From: Maribrevibacterium harenarium
Lineage (GTDB): Bacteria > Pseudomonadota > Gammaproteobacteria > Pseudomonadales > Marinomonadaceae
Direction: 5' to 3'
Length of the DNA: 64,000 bases
NCBI RefSeq assembly: GCF_006385675.1
Contig: NZ_VFRR01000006.1
Span: forward strand, 86,050-150,049
Part shown: positions 35,514-45,267 of the stretch, in pieces
How positions within the stretch are numbered: position 1 is the stretch's first letter
How the letters are laid out: each line of letters begins with the position of its first letter
Translations under genes and position numbers: made by a program
The notes under the pieces: model-generated
The model's database searches: none
Told to the model about the DNA's origin: nothing
Seen by the model: only the letters and a program-made list of their open reading frames with translations

Positions 35514-36391
35514 AGGCTCACCTCTTCATCTTCTTCTGCACCCAAGTAGGCCGCAATTACTTTCGGGTTGCTCTTAATGTCATCTGGACCACCTTTGGCA
35601 ATAACTTCACCATGGTCAAGCACAACAATGTAGTCAGAGATCTGCATAACCATGCCCATATCGTGCTCGATCAGCAACACTGTCGTGTTATGCTTGTCAC
35701 GCAGATAACGGATCATCGAGGTCAACTCTTCCGTTTCGGAAGGGTTTAGACCCGCGGCCGGTTCATCCAAACAGACGATTTCTGGATTGGTACACATGGC
35801 TCGTGCTATTTCCAAACGGCGCTGCTGGCCGTAGGAAAGCTCACCCGCTAGACGGTTCGCGAACTCGGTCAAGTTCACTACTCCCAACCAGTAGAAAGCC
35901 CGCTGTAACGCTTCTTCTTCAGACTCGCGGAAGCCTTTAGTGTTCAGGATACCGGCGAACATACTGCGGTTTACCCGCATATGCTGGGCCACCAGCAAGT
36001 TCTCAACTACCGACATTTCCTTAAACAAACGAATGTTTTGGAAAGTACGGGCTAGACCAGCACGGTTTACCAAATGGGAGCCGCCGAACATTTTGTATTT
36101 CAAACGACTCCAAAAAGCGATTGGGGAAAAGAAGTCCGACACTTGAAACGACTCACCCAGCACCTTAATGACGCTAGTGGTTCTGCCGCCGGCATTCAAC
36201 TCAATCTGACCACCGGTCGCTTTATAGAAACCTGTTAGACAGTTGAATACGGTGGTTTTACCGGCACCGTTTGGCCCAATCAGAGCGGACACTGAGCCGC
36301 GTTTGATATCAAAAGTGACGTCATTGAGGGCTTTAATACCACCAAAATGCATCACTAGGTTTTTTACCGTTAGGATGTTTTCTTGGCTCAT
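35510..36391 (-). CDS. livG: Branched-chain amino acid ABC transporter ATPase LivG
   Basis: The 293-residue ATPase has Walker A GPNGAGKTT, signature LSYGQQRRLE, Walker B IVCLDEPAAGLNP and the LivG-type C-terminus. The start MSQENILTV at 36391 overlaps the livM stop by 4 bases (ATGA); the longer frame to 36457 is not conserved. An insert of about 25 residues follows the Walker A region (near FQVSDFFSPIAFW), longer than in E. coli. Confidence 0.95.
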   Translation of the reverse strand: MSQENILTVKNLVMHFGGIKALNDVTFDIKRGSVSALIGPNGAGKTTVFNCLTGFYKATGGQIELNAGGRTTSVIKVLGESFQVSDFFSPIAFWSRLKYKMFGGSHLVNRAGLARTFQNIRLFKEMSVVENLLVAQHMRVNRSMFAGILNTKGFRESEEEALQRAFYWLGVVNLTEFANRLAGELSYGQQRRLEIARAMCTNPEIVCLDEPAAGLNPSETEELTSMIRYLRDKHNTTVLLIEHDMGMVMQISDYIVVLDHGEVIAKGGPDDIKSNPKVIAAYLGAEEDEEVSL

Positions 36392-37665
36392 TTTACCGTC
36401 CCCTTTCTCGTCGCGAAACCAGTACGGGTAACACGTACCAAACCACGCGGTTTCCAAATCATCATGACAACCATGAGTACACCGAACATCAACACACGAT
36501 AGTCCGCGAACTCACGCAGAATCTCTGGCATTACTGTGAGGAAGAATGCCGCCAACACTACACCCAACGTAGAACCCATACCGCCTAGAACGACGATCGC
36601 TAAGATCAACGCCGACTCAAAGAAGGTAAACGAGGATGGGTTAACAAAGCCTTGGTAGCTGGCAAAGAACACACCGGCAATACCACCAGTAGAAGCCCCC
36701 AACATAAAGGCAGAAAGTTTCACCAACACGTGGTTAAGACCTAGAGAACGACAAGCAATTTCGTCCTCCCGTAGGGCTTCCCAAGCACGGCCAACTGGCA
36801 TTTTAGTTAGGCGATGTTTTACATACAGTACCGCCCACACCACAAGGAACAGGATCAAATAGACGAAGATATATTTGAAACCCGAGTCGTATTTCAGACC
36901 AAAAAACTCATGGAAAGGGATGTTGCCTTCTGAAGCACGGCGATTGAACTCCAGACCAAATAGCGTTGGCAGTGGTGCAGATACACCATTTGGGCCATGG
37001 GTGAATGACGTCCAGTTGGTCAATACCAAACGAATGATTTCACCGAAGCCTAGGGTTACGATGGCTAAGTAGTCCCCGTGCATACGCAGCACCGGGAAAC
37101 CAAGAATAGCACCAGCCACTGCTGCCATGATGGCGGCTAATGGCAACATAGTCCAAAAGCCGATACCAAGGTTTTCATAGCCAAGTGCCAAGCCGTAAGC
37201 ACCGATAGCGTAAAAGCCAACAAAGCCTAAGTCCAATAGGCCTGCTAAGCCCACTACGATATTCAACCCCAAGCCTAGCAATACGTAGATAAGTCCGAGA
37301 ATAACGACGGTTAACACGTACTTAGAGGCAATAAACGGCACGATCAATCCAAGCACCATCACCACTGGGATGATCCAACGCAGATTGCTCTTATAATCTG
37401 GCGCCGTTACTGTCACGCCATCGTTTTTGCTGGCTTGACGGTAAAGAAAGTTACGCCCAGCTTGGGATTGGAAAAATAAGGATACGGCAAAGCGCCCCAT
37501 CATCACGACGCCGACCAACCCAGCCACATTTCCGGTTTGCAGATTGAAGTCGTACCCATCCAACAGCACACCGACAATCGGACCAAATACAATCAGAGCC
37601 ATCAGACCGGCAATCACCGTATCTACTAGGCTTTGTTTGATATCAATTCCTGTAGATTGACTCAT
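36388..37665 (-). CDS. livM: Branched-chain amino acid ABC transporter permease LivM
   Basis: The 425-residue inner-membrane permease has about ten membrane segments and the conserved GLNIVVGLAGLLDLGFVGFYAIGAY motif, recognisable by GLLDLGFVGFYAIGAY, and the EAA-like cytoplasmic loop GRAWEALREDEIACRSLG. The start at 37665 (MSQSTGID) follows livH by one base. Confidence 0.95.
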   Translation of the reverse strand: MSQSTGIDIKQSLVDTVIAGLMALIVFGPIVGVLLDGYDFNLQTGNVAGLVGVVMMGRFAVSLFFQSQAGRNFLYRQASKNDGVTVTAPDYKSNLRWIIPVVMVLGLIVPFIASKYVLTVVILGLIYVLLGLGLNIVVGLAGLLDLGFVGFYAIGAYGLALGYENLGIGFWTMLPLAAIMAAVAGAILGFPVLRMHGDYLAIVTLGFGEIIRLVLTNWTSFTHGPNGVSAPLPTLFGLEFNRRASEGNIPFHEFFGLKYDSGFKYIFVYLILFLVVWAVLYVKHRLTKMPVGRAWEALREDEIACRSLGLNHVLVKLSAFMLGASTGGIAGVFFASYQGFVNPSSFTFFESALILAIVVLGGMGSTLGVVLAAFFLTVMPEILREFADYRVLMFGVLMVVMMIWKPRGLVRVTRTGFATRKGTVK

Positions 37666-37666
37666 C

Positions 37667-38578
37667 TTATACTTTCTCCACTTCAGGTTTACCAAGAAGA
37701 CCACTTGGACGGAAGATCAGGATCACCACCAATAGGGAGAAAGAGAACACGTCTTTGTAGTCAGAGGAGATAAGGCCGGCGAACAAAGCTTCCGAAAGAC
37801 CGAGGATGATGCCACCCAACATAGCCCCTGGAAGAGATCCGATACCACCCAATACCGCTGCGGTGAACGCTTTGATACCGATAATAAAGCCCACGTAGAA
37901 GTCGAAAGCACCATAGTCTAGTGTAATCAATACACCAGCCAATGCAGCCATCGCAGCACCGATAACGAATACAAGAGAAATGATCTTGTCGGTATCAATA
38001 CCCAGAATAGAGGCCATCTTGCGATCTTGCTGGGTCGCACGACACATGCGGCCAAGCTTGGTTTTCTGGATAATGTAGGTCAATACACCCATACCCAAGA
38101 AAGCAGCAAAGAGGATAAAGAGTTTCATATAAGTGATCTGCACAAAGCCATCACCGATATCGAAACGAACCGCGCCGCTTAGCAGAGAAGGTACACCTTG
38201 TTGGCGAGCCCCCTGCGCAATCTGCACATAGTTTTGCAGTATCAACGACATACCAATCGCCGAAATAAGAATCGACAGACGACTGGAGTTACGTAGTGGA
38301 CGATAGGCCACCCGCTCGATTACCCAACCGTAAACACTAGTAACGGCAATCGTAAAGATTAGGGTGCCTAAAATAATTACTGGAAAAGATTCCAGACCAA
38401 AAAACGTCAACAGGGCGATGGCAATTGCCGTAATGTATGACGACACCATGTACACATCACCATGGGCAAAGTTGATCATGCCTATAATGCCGTACACCAT
38501 GGTGTAACCGATCGCAATGAGCCCGTAAACTGAACCGAGCGTCAGACCGTTTACCAGCTGCTGGAGAACGATATCCAT
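37667..38578 (-). CDS. livH: Branched-chain amino acid ABC transporter permease LivH
   Basis: The 303-residue permease has about eight membrane segments, the N-terminal QQLVNGLTLGSVYGLIAIGYT signature (seen from LVNGLTLGS), NFAHGDVYM and the loop RMCRATQQDRKMASILGID. The start MDIVLQQ at 38578 is taken. A strong hairpin separates it from livJ. Confidence 0.95.
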   Translation of the reverse strand: MDIVLQQLVNGLTLGSVYGLIAIGYTMVYGIIGMINFAHGDVYMVSSYITAIAIALLTFFGLESFPVIILGTLIFTIAVTSVYGWVIERVAYRPLRNSSRLSILISAIGMSLILQNYVQIAQGARQQGVPSLLSGAVRFDIGDGFVQITYMKLFILFAAFLGMGVLTYIIQKTKLGRMCRATQQDRKMASILGIDTDKIISLVFVIGAAMAALAGVLITLDYGAFDFYVGFIIGIKAFTAAVLGGIGSLPGAMLGGIILGLSEALFAGLISSDYKDVFSFSLLVVILIFRPSGLLGKPEVEKV

Positions 38579-38611
38579 CGAAAAACCTCGTGGGAATATA
38601 AAACGGAGAGG

Positions 38612-38640
38612 CATGGCGACATCACGTTGATGTCGCCATG
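38612..38640 (-). terminator. Intercistronic hairpin between livJ and livH
   Basis: CATGGCGACATC and GATGTCGCCATG form a 12-bp perfect stem 27 bases beyond the livJ stop. Such hairpins commonly keep the binding-protein transcript more abundant than the permease transcript by partial termination or 3'-end protection. Confidence 0.8.
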
Positions 38641-38666
38641 TTTAGCACTAATCTAGGGGTACTAGA

Positions 38667-39785
38667 TTATTTATTTAGCATGTTGTACTTACCTTTTGCA
38701 TCCCACTCGTACATGACGTAGTCGGATACTAGCAAGTCACCTTTATCATCGAAGGATTTAGTTCCCATAGCGGTATCTACTTTCACACCGCTGTGCAACC
38801 AGTCAGAGGCAGCCACTGGATCTAGGTCGTTGGCCGCTAGTGCTTTCGCTACCACTTGCATCGCAGTGTAAGAGTACATGACGTAACCTTCTGGCTCCAC
38901 GCCAGTGTCACGGAAGCTCTTCACAACCGCTTTACCTGCTGGGTAAGAGGTTGGATCCGCACCGAAGGTCATCAATACACCGTCAACATATTCAGGAGAA
39001 CCCGCTACAGAAACGAACTCTTCAGATACGATGCCGTCACCAGAGATGAATTTCGCTGTTAGACCTTGCTCACGCATTTGACGCACAAGTGGACCCGCTT
39101 CAGAGTGTAAGCCACCGAAGTAAACAACATCAGCATCTACAGAACGGATTTTAGTAACTAGGGCGTTAAAGTCTTTCTCACCGCGTGTCAGACCTTCATA
39201 AAGCACTTCCTTAACACCGTAGGAGTTAAGGGTAGACTTCATGGCATCCGCCAAGCCTTTACCGTAAGTGTCTTTATCGTGAATTACCGCGACGCGTTTC
39301 GCACCGAGTTCACCAACGATATAGCTTGCTGCTACGTCGCCTTGCTGGTCGTCACGACCACACACGCGGAACACACCAGGTAGACCACGGTCGGTCAGTG
39401 CTGGGTTAGTAGAAGCTGGAGTAACCATCAGTACGCCGGCTTCGTCATAAATTACAGAAGCAGGGATGGAAGAAGAAGAACAGAAGTGACCTACTACTGC
39501 AACCGCCTCGTCAGAATCGACCAAACGGTTAGCGATAGAAACGGCTTGCTTAGGTTCACAAGCATCGTCAGCTTTCACTAGTTTGATCATTTCGCCGTTG
39601 ATACCGCCTTGGGCATTGATATCTTCGGCAGCTTTAGCAGCACCACGCCATAACTGCTCGCCGAACGCAGCATAAGCACCAGTGTGAGGACCAGCAACAC
39701 CGACTACGATATCAGCCTGAGCTGCTGTGATCGCACCGGCTACAGCCAAAGATACCAACGTTTTTTTAACAACCGCTTTAGACAT
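38667..39785 (-). CDS. livJ: Branched-chain amino acid ABC transporter binding protein LivJ
   Basis: The 372-residue periplasmic binding protein has a signal peptide (AAQA cleavage, about residue 24) and the type I fold signature VGVAGPHTGAYAAFGEQ, DDACEPKQAV, VGHFCSSSSIPAS. Cys53-like and Cys78-like residues suggest the loop disulfide of LIV proteins. It is first in livJHMGF. A sigma54-like promoter lies 46-61 bases upstream. Confidence 0.95.
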   Translation of the reverse strand: MSKAVVKKTLVSLAVAGAITAAQADIVVGVAGPHTGAYAAFGEQLWRGAAKAAEDINAQGGINGEMIKLVKADDACEPKQAVSIANRLVDSDEAVAVVGHFCSSSSIPASVIYDEAGVLMVTPASTNPALTDRGLPGVFRVCGRDDQQGDVAASYIVGELGAKRVAVIHDKDTYGKGLADAMKSTLNSYGVKEVLYEGLTRGEKDFNALVTKIRSVDADVVYFGGLHSEAGPLVRQMREQGLTAKFISGDGIVSEEFVSVAGSPEYVDGVLMTFGADPTSYPAGKAVVKSFRDTGVEPEGYVMYSYTAMQVVAKALAANDLDPVAASDWLHSGVKVDTAMGTKSFDDKGDLLVSDYVMYEWDAKGKYNMLNK

Positions 39786-39830
39786 AAGAAGAGCTCCTAC
39801 TCGTTTTGGTTTTTGTCGTTATTATCAAAA

Positions 39831-39846
39831 AGCAAGAAGCGTTCCA
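39831..39846 (-). promoter_or_regulatory. Sigma54-like promoter of livJ
   Basis: Read on the minus strand, TGGAACGCTTCTTGCT has GG and GC separated by exactly 10 bases and matches TGGCACG-N4-TTGCT in all but one consensus base. It ends 46 bases upstream of the livJ start codon. Confidence 0.62.
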
Positions 39847-40186
39847 AAATTCTATCCTAGTAGTTTTAAGTCGAATCAAGGAACAATTGCATACACTTTT
39901 TGTAAACTGTGCACCGCAATAATGCTCAAACAATAGACTTTGCCTCTTTTCGGGTCAATAGCTGGATGCAGATTAAACAAGAATAATCATCCAGCCCCCG
40001 CTTTTAAACCAGTGAAAAACACCACAACCAAACAATCACATAACATTTATTTCTAGTGTCATGCAAAAAAATCAGTCATCCACTTATCTAAAAAAGGCTC
40101 TCAAGCCACAACATTGTGCAAGCAATACTTATCGATTGGGTAAGCATGCCCCGAAACTACATCAATTATTTTGACCTGTATTTCAT

Positions 40187-40239
40187 AATCGTCCGATTTT
40201 TATATCAAAATCATCCGATTTTTATATCAAAATCATCCG
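40187..40239. repeat. 22-bp tandem repeat after yibQ
   Basis: Two full units starting AATCRTCCGATTTTTATATC and a partial third (AATCATCCG). The two full units differ at one base. It lies 15 bases beyond the yibQ stop, far upstream of livJ. Confidence 0.85.
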
Positions 40240-40253
40240 TTCGGTTGGCTTCA

Positions 40254-41183
40254 TTAGTGTAGCAGTTCACTCAAGGGCACGAGACGAACACTGGCAGGTT
40301 GCCGGAGACGCTGATTAAGATAAGCCATAGTTTCTGGATAAGGATGGCCAATGGCGAGGGCAAATCCATTGCGATGGGCAAATTTAATCAAGCGTTGGAA
40401 TTGTTTTTCCAGTTGCTGTGGCGTCCTAATATTATCCAGAAACACTTGTCTCGTGGCGGTGGGCAGACCGTGCTCTTTGGCGATACGGCCAGCCACACTG
40501 TTTGGATTAGTCAGGCTGTCGACAAAAAACAACTGCTGCCGTTGCAACACTTCCATGACCCATTGCATGGGCTCGGGATGGGCAGTGAGCAAACTGCCCA
40601 TGTGATTATTCACCCCTTGCACCCCTGGCAAACCCGCCAGATCATCCATTAGCACTTGCTTCAGGGTGGTTTCATCCATTTGCACATACAAACCACCGGG
40701 GCCTAATTTAAGTGCTCTTTCATTTTCCATCGGCGCATGCAGCAACGTAATACGCTGCTGCTCCTGGGCTTGTATGGCGGTTTTTCGGCCAAAGGGAGTT
40801 TGCGGCAGAATGGCTAGCGCCACTGCCACAGGCAGAGCTAGACTCTGCTCCATGCCACGACGGTTGTACCCCACGTCATCAATAATAATACCAATCATCG
40901 GTTGGGGTGGAGACGCATCCATAGGATTCACGTCGTCCCTCATTGCTTCGATGCGCGCCGGAGCGTTTAATTCTGGGGCGGATATATTGGGACGTAATAG
41001 CGGTAACGGCATCAAAGGCTGTTGCGATGGTTTACGCATCGGCAATGGCAGGGATGGTTCCGGCTTCCCCAAGACGGGATAACGCTCGCTTAATAGTTGA
41101 TTGGCATCAGACCAAGACTCTGCTGCAACTAACCCGGCCCCACACAATACAACCACGGCACCCAGCCGTTGACACCAGCCCAT
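40254..41183 (-). CDS. yibQ: Divergent polysaccharide deacetylase family protein (YibQ-like)
   Basis: The 309-residue product has a signal peptide (about 1-21), a Pro/Leu-rich linker (about 35-90), then a deacetylase-like barrel with IGIIIDDVGYNRRG, LLHAPMEN, GVNNHMGSLLT and AIGHPYPET. The Asp-Asp and His pattern is that of the divergent polysaccharide deacetylase family; the substrate is unknown. It is last in gpmI-envC-ctpA-yibQ, an order widespread in gammaproteobacteria, which points to a cell envelope role. It starts 1 base after ctpA. Confidence 0.9.
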   Translation of the reverse strand: MGWCQRLGAVVVLCGAGLVAAESWSDANQLLSERYPVLGKPEPSLPLPMRKPSQQPLMPLPLLRPNISAPELNAPARIEAMRDDVNPMDASPPQPMIGIIIDDVGYNRRGMEQSLALPVAVALAILPQTPFGRKTAIQAQEQQRITLLHAPMENERALKLGPGGLYVQMDETTLKQVLMDDLAGLPGVQGVNNHMGSLLTAHPEPMQWVMEVLQRQQLFFVDSLTNPNSVAGRIAKEHGLPTATRQVFLDNIRTPQQLEKQFQRLIKFAHRNGFALAIGHPYPETMAYLNQRLRQPASVRLVPLSELLH

Positions 41184-41184
41184 A

Positions 41185-42441
41185 TCAGTGACTCAATTTT
41201 AACTTCAGTGCTGAGTTAAGGACGACGTATGCTTGGAATAGCTGAAAGTCATCCTTAGCTAGTTCATCTGCCGAGGCCACCACATCTGAGCTAGTACGCT
41301 CAGCTCCACCCGTGCCATTGGCAAGATGACCTTGAAGTTCCGCCTCTTTGATAACGAAACGGCCACGTTTAATATCAACGGCGGCATCGGGTACCAGCAT
41401 ATCTGGGACAATGCCTTGCGCCTGGATAGAACGGCCATTCGGTGTGTAATACAGTGCTGTGGTCAGTTTAATTGCTGCGCCATTGGCGAGTGGCACAACG
41501 GTCTGTACCGAGCCTTTACCGAAGGTTTCCGCACCTAAAATCAAGCCACGCTGATGGTCTTGCAATGCCCCCGCCACAACTTCCGAGGCAGAAGCAGACC
41601 CTTCGTTAACCAACACCACTAAAGGCGTATCGGGCAACAGGGTATTTTCACTACTGGCAGTAAATTCGGTACGGGAGAGTTGATGTCTACCATCCGTATA
41701 AACCAGCATGCCATCACTGATAAAGGTATCCAACACGTCAGCGGCACTTTGTAATACGCCGCCGGGATTGTCTCGTAGGTCTAATATCAGTCCGGCTAAG
41801 TCACTCTGATCAGTCAATTCCAACACTGCATTACGGAACTCCTCACCGGTATCCCCTTGGAACTGGTGAATCTGGATATAGCCAATATTATTGCTCAACA
41901 TGCGCATACTCAGACTGCTGTCTTCAATAAATCGGCGCTCCAACACATATTGCTTAATGTTATTGTCCCGCTCCACATCTAGCACAACTTGAGTTCCTGG
42001 CTCGCCGCGCATGACTCCCATAATGTCCGTCATATTCATGCCCGAGACCAGTTGGTCGTCAATGCGAATAATCACATCACCAGACTCAATGCCTGCCTCC
42101 GCAGCGGGGGAACCGCTGATGGGAGCAACCACGATCAATTTGTCTTCTTTAAACTCTACCTCAACACCTATCCCTGCATACTGTCCGACCGACAATTCTT
42201 CGAACTCAGCCACCTGATCGCGGCTTAGATACTCTGAATGGGGGTCAAGGGCGCGCACCATACCATTGAGGGCTTTTTGCAGGATAGCGTCATCACTCAG
42301 TTCCTCCACATAGCCTTCACGTATGGTCTCAAAGGTTTCCACAAAGGTTTGGATTTGCGTTAAAGGAATTGGAGGAACGCTGGATTCAGCGCCATGGGCA
42401 ACACCCACGCCAAGGGCTAAAGCCAGTAGCTTTTGTTTCAT
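41185..42441 (-). CDS. ctpA: C-terminal processing peptidase (S41 family)
   Basis: The 418-residue periplasmic serine protease has a signal peptide, a PDZ domain (about 80-165) and an S41 catalytic domain with the Ser in GSASASE (about 281-287) and Lys309 in ETFGKGSVQ. Such enzymes trim exported proteins and peptidoglycan hydrolases. The envC-ctpA order suggests a role in septal peptidoglycan control. Confidence 0.95.
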   Translation of the reverse strand: MKQKLLALALGVGVAHGAESSVPPIPLTQIQTFVETFETIREGYVEELSDDAILQKALNGMVRALDPHSEYLSRDQVAEFEELSVGQYAGIGVEVEFKEDKLIVVAPISGSPAAEAGIESGDVIIRIDDQLVSGMNMTDIMGVMRGEPGTQVVLDVERDNNIKQYVLERRFIEDSSLSMRMLSNNIGYIQIHQFQGDTGEEFRNAVLELTDQSDLAGLILDLRDNPGGVLQSAADVLDTFISDGMLVYTDGRHQLSRTEFTASSENTLLPDTPLVVLVNEGSASASEVVAGALQDHQRGLILGAETFGKGSVQTVVPLANGAAIKLTTALYYTPNGRSIQAQGIVPDMLVPDAAVDIKRGRFVIKEAELQGHLANGTGGAERTSSDVVASADELAKDDFQLFQAYVVLNSALKLKLSH

Positions 42442-42484
42442 TACATCATCCTCATGGTGTCAGTGCGCTGTGCGCAGCCATTCG

Positions 42485-43612
42485 TTATTTCACCCAAGTT
42501 TGGGGGGACAGTGGCTGACCGTTATAACGTAAGGCAAAAAATAATCCTGTTTCGGTGCGTCCACCAGAGCTGCCCGCCGTAGCAATGACATCATTGGCGT
42601 TTACCCACTCTCCGACTTCCCGTAGTAAGCTTTGATTGTAACCGTACAGTGACATATAACCCTCTCCATGATCAATGATCACCAAAAAGCCAAAGCCCCG
42701 CATCCAATCGGCAAACACCACCCGCCCGTGAAAAACCGAGCGAACTTGTTCACCTTCTTTGGCGGCATAGGTCACCCCACCAAGATTGACTTGGGAATTA
42801 TCCGGTAGCACCGACAGATTCGCGAGTGGACGAATGAGCTTACCTTGTTGCGTTTTGAAGGGTGTGTCTTGGTCAGGAATCTGAATGTCCGCTAACGCTT
42901 GCTCCAACCGCTCCAACAAGCTTTTCAGCTGTGCTTGGTTTTCGGTTAACCGTTGTGCACGTTTACCACTGGTCTGTAAGTCTTTGTCCAGTCTGACCAA
43001 TAGTTTCTGACGTTGCTGTTGCTCTTGTTGCAGTGAAGCCTGTTGCGCTTGTAGCTCTTGTTGCTGTCCAAGCAGCTGAGCACGGCGGCTACGAATACTT
43101 TTTTCCACTAAATGCAGCTCATTCACCTGAGTCGCATAGCCGTTGATAAGACCCTGTCGAGCTTGGGAAAAATAGCGATTGTAATGGATCAGACGCATGG
43201 TCTGGGCAGGAGATTGACCGTCTAGCAGAAAACGTAAACCATCGTCGTTACCAGAACGATAAACCGCCCGAAGTTGGGCGGCTATTTGATCGTGTTGCTG
43301 TTCAATACTGAGCTGCAATTCCCGCTGTTGTATTTGCAACTGCGAAAGCTGGGCTTCACCGGCTTTGAGATCTTGCATCAGATCACGGATCTTATTCTGC
43401 AAGTTCTGTATCGCCTGCTCTTTGGATTCGAGTTGTTGCTCCACGTCGGAACGCTCGCTCTTCAACTCTTTCATCCAAGTGCTGAGTTGTTGCAACTCTT
43501 TCTGCAACGCCTCGATTTGTGCCCGCGCTTCCTGCGGTGTTTGCGGTGCCGCTGACCAGCTTAAGCTAGCCAGCAACATACCCAATATGACCAAGCCGGT
43601 ACGTACAAGCAT
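42485..43612 (-). CDS. envC: Murein hydrolase activator EnvC
   Basis: The 375-residue product has a signal peptide (about 1-21), a long coiled coil (about 25-245) and a C-terminal LytM domain (about 280-375). The LytM site is degenerate: SLYGYNQS stands where active enzymes have a His, as in E. coli EnvC, so it should activate amidases instead of cutting peptidoglycan. It acts at the division septum with FtsEX. gpmI is 18 bases upstream. Confidence 0.95.
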   Translation of the reverse strand: MLVRTGLVILGMLLASLSWSAAPQTPQEARAQIEALQKELQQLSTWMKELKSERSDVEQQLESKEQAIQNLQNKIRDLMQDLKAGEAQLSQLQIQQRELQLSIEQQHDQIAAQLRAVYRSGNDDGLRFLLDGQSPAQTMRLIHYNRYFSQARQGLINGYATQVNELHLVEKSIRSRRAQLLGQQQELQAQQASLQQEQQQRQKLLVRLDKDLQTSGKRAQRLTENQAQLKSLLERLEQALADIQIPDQDTPFKTQQGKLIRPLANLSVLPDNSQVNLGGVTYAAKEGEQVRSVFHGRVVFADWMRGFGFLVIIDHGEGYMSLYGYNQSLLREVGEWVNANDVIATAGSSGGRTETGLFFALRYNGQPLSPQTWVK

Positions 43613-43630
43613 CTGGTCAATCCATCTTTG

Positions 43631-45160
43631 TTAGCTGCGAACAAGCAGACTGTTACCCGTCATTTCGTTCGGTTTGTCCATCCCCATCATGTCCAACAAG
43701 GTGGGAGCGATATCGCATAATGCCCCATCTTGAATGCTGACACCAGCTTCAGGGGTGACTAATACTAAAGGTACTGGTTCTAGGGTGTGGGAGGTCAGTG
43801 GCTGAGTACCATCATCACTCAACATCTGCTCTACATTACCATGGTCGGCGGTAATCAAGCACTGGCCGCCAGAAGCTTCTAGGGCAGCGATAATTCGACC
43901 CAAACACACATCCACCGCTTCAACCGCTTTCACCGCCGCTTCGAAGATACCGCTATGGCCAACCATGTCGCCATTAGCGAAGTTACAGATAATGGTGTCG
44001 TACTTACCCGCTTCAATCACTTCAACCAGCTTATCGGTTACTTCTGGGGCACTCATTTCTGGCTGCAAATCGTAGGTTGCCACATTGGGAGATGGAATCA
44101 GTTCCCGCTCTTCCCCTTCAAATACGGCTTCCTCACCACCATTAAAGAAGAAGGTCACGTGGGCGTACTTTTCTGTTTCAGCAATACGTAGCTGTTTTTT
44201 CCCTGTTTTGGCTAGCACTTCACCAAGCGTATTGGTTAGCGCTTCTGGCGGGAACGCCACTGCAGCATTGATATCAGAGGCATATTCGGTAAAGGTGACG
44301 AAACCGGCTAGTTCAGGAGTAGCTTTACGCTCGAAGCCATTGAAGTCCGCGGCGGTGAAGGCGCGAGTTAACTGACGCGCGCGGTCAGGACGGAAGTTGG
44401 CGAAAATCACCGCATCCCCATCTTCGACTTTGACCGCATCACCAACGATGGTAGCTTTAACGAATTCATCGTTTTCGTCACGATCATAGGCATCATCAAT
44501 GGCGTCAAAGGCACGGCTAGCATGGTAATCAGACTCGCCTAGCACAATGGCATCGTAAGCTTGCTGCACGCGATCCCAACGGTTGTCGCGATCCATCGCA
44601 AAATAGCGGCCAGTAAGTGTAGCGATACGCCCTACACCAATCTCTTTTAAACGGTTTTCTAGCTGCGCCACAGGTTCCAATGCGGAGCGTGGCGGAGTGT
44701 CCCGACCATCGGTGAAACCGTGTACGTAAACGGCTTTTGCCCCACGTTTCGCCGCCAGTTCACAAACTGCCATGATTTGCTCGTGGTGACTGTGTACACC
44801 ACCGGCGGATAACAAACCTAACACATGCACCGCTTTGCCGGCGGCCACTGCTTTGTCGACCGCGGCCACAAGGGCTTCATTTTCAAAAAAGCTACCATCT
44901 TCGATGGCTTTGCCGATGCGGGTGAAATTCTGATAGACCACACGGCCCGCACCCAAATTCATATGGCCAACTTCAGAGTTACCCATTTGGCCTTCCGGCA
45001 AGCCCACAGCCATACCTGAAGTTTTGACTAAAGCATGGGGACGCTCCGCCCAAAGCTTGTCCCAATTTGGCGTATTTGCTGCCGCGATAGCATTGGAGGT
45101 AGACGTTTCGCTGTAACCCCAACCGTCCAGAATAAAGAGTGCAGTGGTTTTCTTGCTCAT
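43631..45160 (-). CDS. gpmI: 2,3-bisphosphoglycerate-independent phosphoglycerate mutase
   Basis: The 509-residue Mn-dependent enzyme interconverts 3- and 2-phosphoglycerate. The phosphoserine site is in GNSEVGHMN, with LDGWGYS at the N-terminus and ADHGNVEQM with metal ligands near the C-terminus. It is first of gpmI-envC-ctpA-yibQ. A 17-bp palindrome lies about 50 bases upstream of its start. Confidence 0.97.
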   Translation of the reverse strand: MSKKTTALFILDGWGYSETSTSNAIAAANTPNWDKLWAERPHALVKTSGMAVGLPEGQMGNSEVGHMNLGAGRVVYQNFTRIGKAIEDGSFFENEALVAAVDKAVAAGKAVHVLGLLSAGGVHSHHEQIMAVCELAAKRGAKAVYVHGFTDGRDTPPRSALEPVAQLENRLKEIGVGRIATLTGRYFAMDRDNRWDRVQQAYDAIVLGESDYHASRAFDAIDDAYDRDENDEFVKATIVGDAVKVEDGDAVIFANFRPDRARQLTRAFTAADFNGFERKATPELAGFVTFTEYASDINAAVAFPPEALTNTLGEVLAKTGKKQLRIAETEKYAHVTFFFNGGEEAVFEGEERELIPSPNVATYDLQPEMSAPEVTDKLVEVIEAGKYDTIICNFANGDMVGHSGIFEAAVKAVEAVDVCLGRIIAALEASGGQCLITADHGNVEQMLSDDGTQPLTSHTLEPVPLVLVTPEAGVSIQDGALCDIAPTLLDMMGMDKPNEMTGNSLLVRS

Positions 45161-45211
45161 GCGTATGTTCCCGATTGAATAGCAAAGTGATGCTTGGATA
45201 CTACCATAGGC

Positions 45212-45228
45212 CTGTAATTTAATTACAG
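45212..45228. promoter_or_regulatory. 17-bp palindrome upstream of gpmI
   Basis: CTGTAATT-T-AATTACAG: perfect 8-base arms around one central T, in the 107-base gap between gpmI and the LysR gene. It could be a dimer-bound operator for gpmI. It contains a TGTAA/TTACA core. Confidence 0.45.
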
Positions 45229-45267
45229 ACCATCGGCACTATGACAGGGATAAATTATGGTTATCGC

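Larger units (their letters stand above)
39786..40253. other. Long intergenic region upstream of livJ
   Basis: A 468-base gap with no credible gene; A/T-rich. It contains the sigma54-like promoter of livJ (39831-39846, minus), a TGCACC half-site (39910-39915), an 8-bp inverted repeat GCTGGATG/CATCCAGC (39961-39968 and 39988-39995), and a 22-bp tandem repeat (40187-40239) just after the yibQ stop. Confidence 0.65.
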
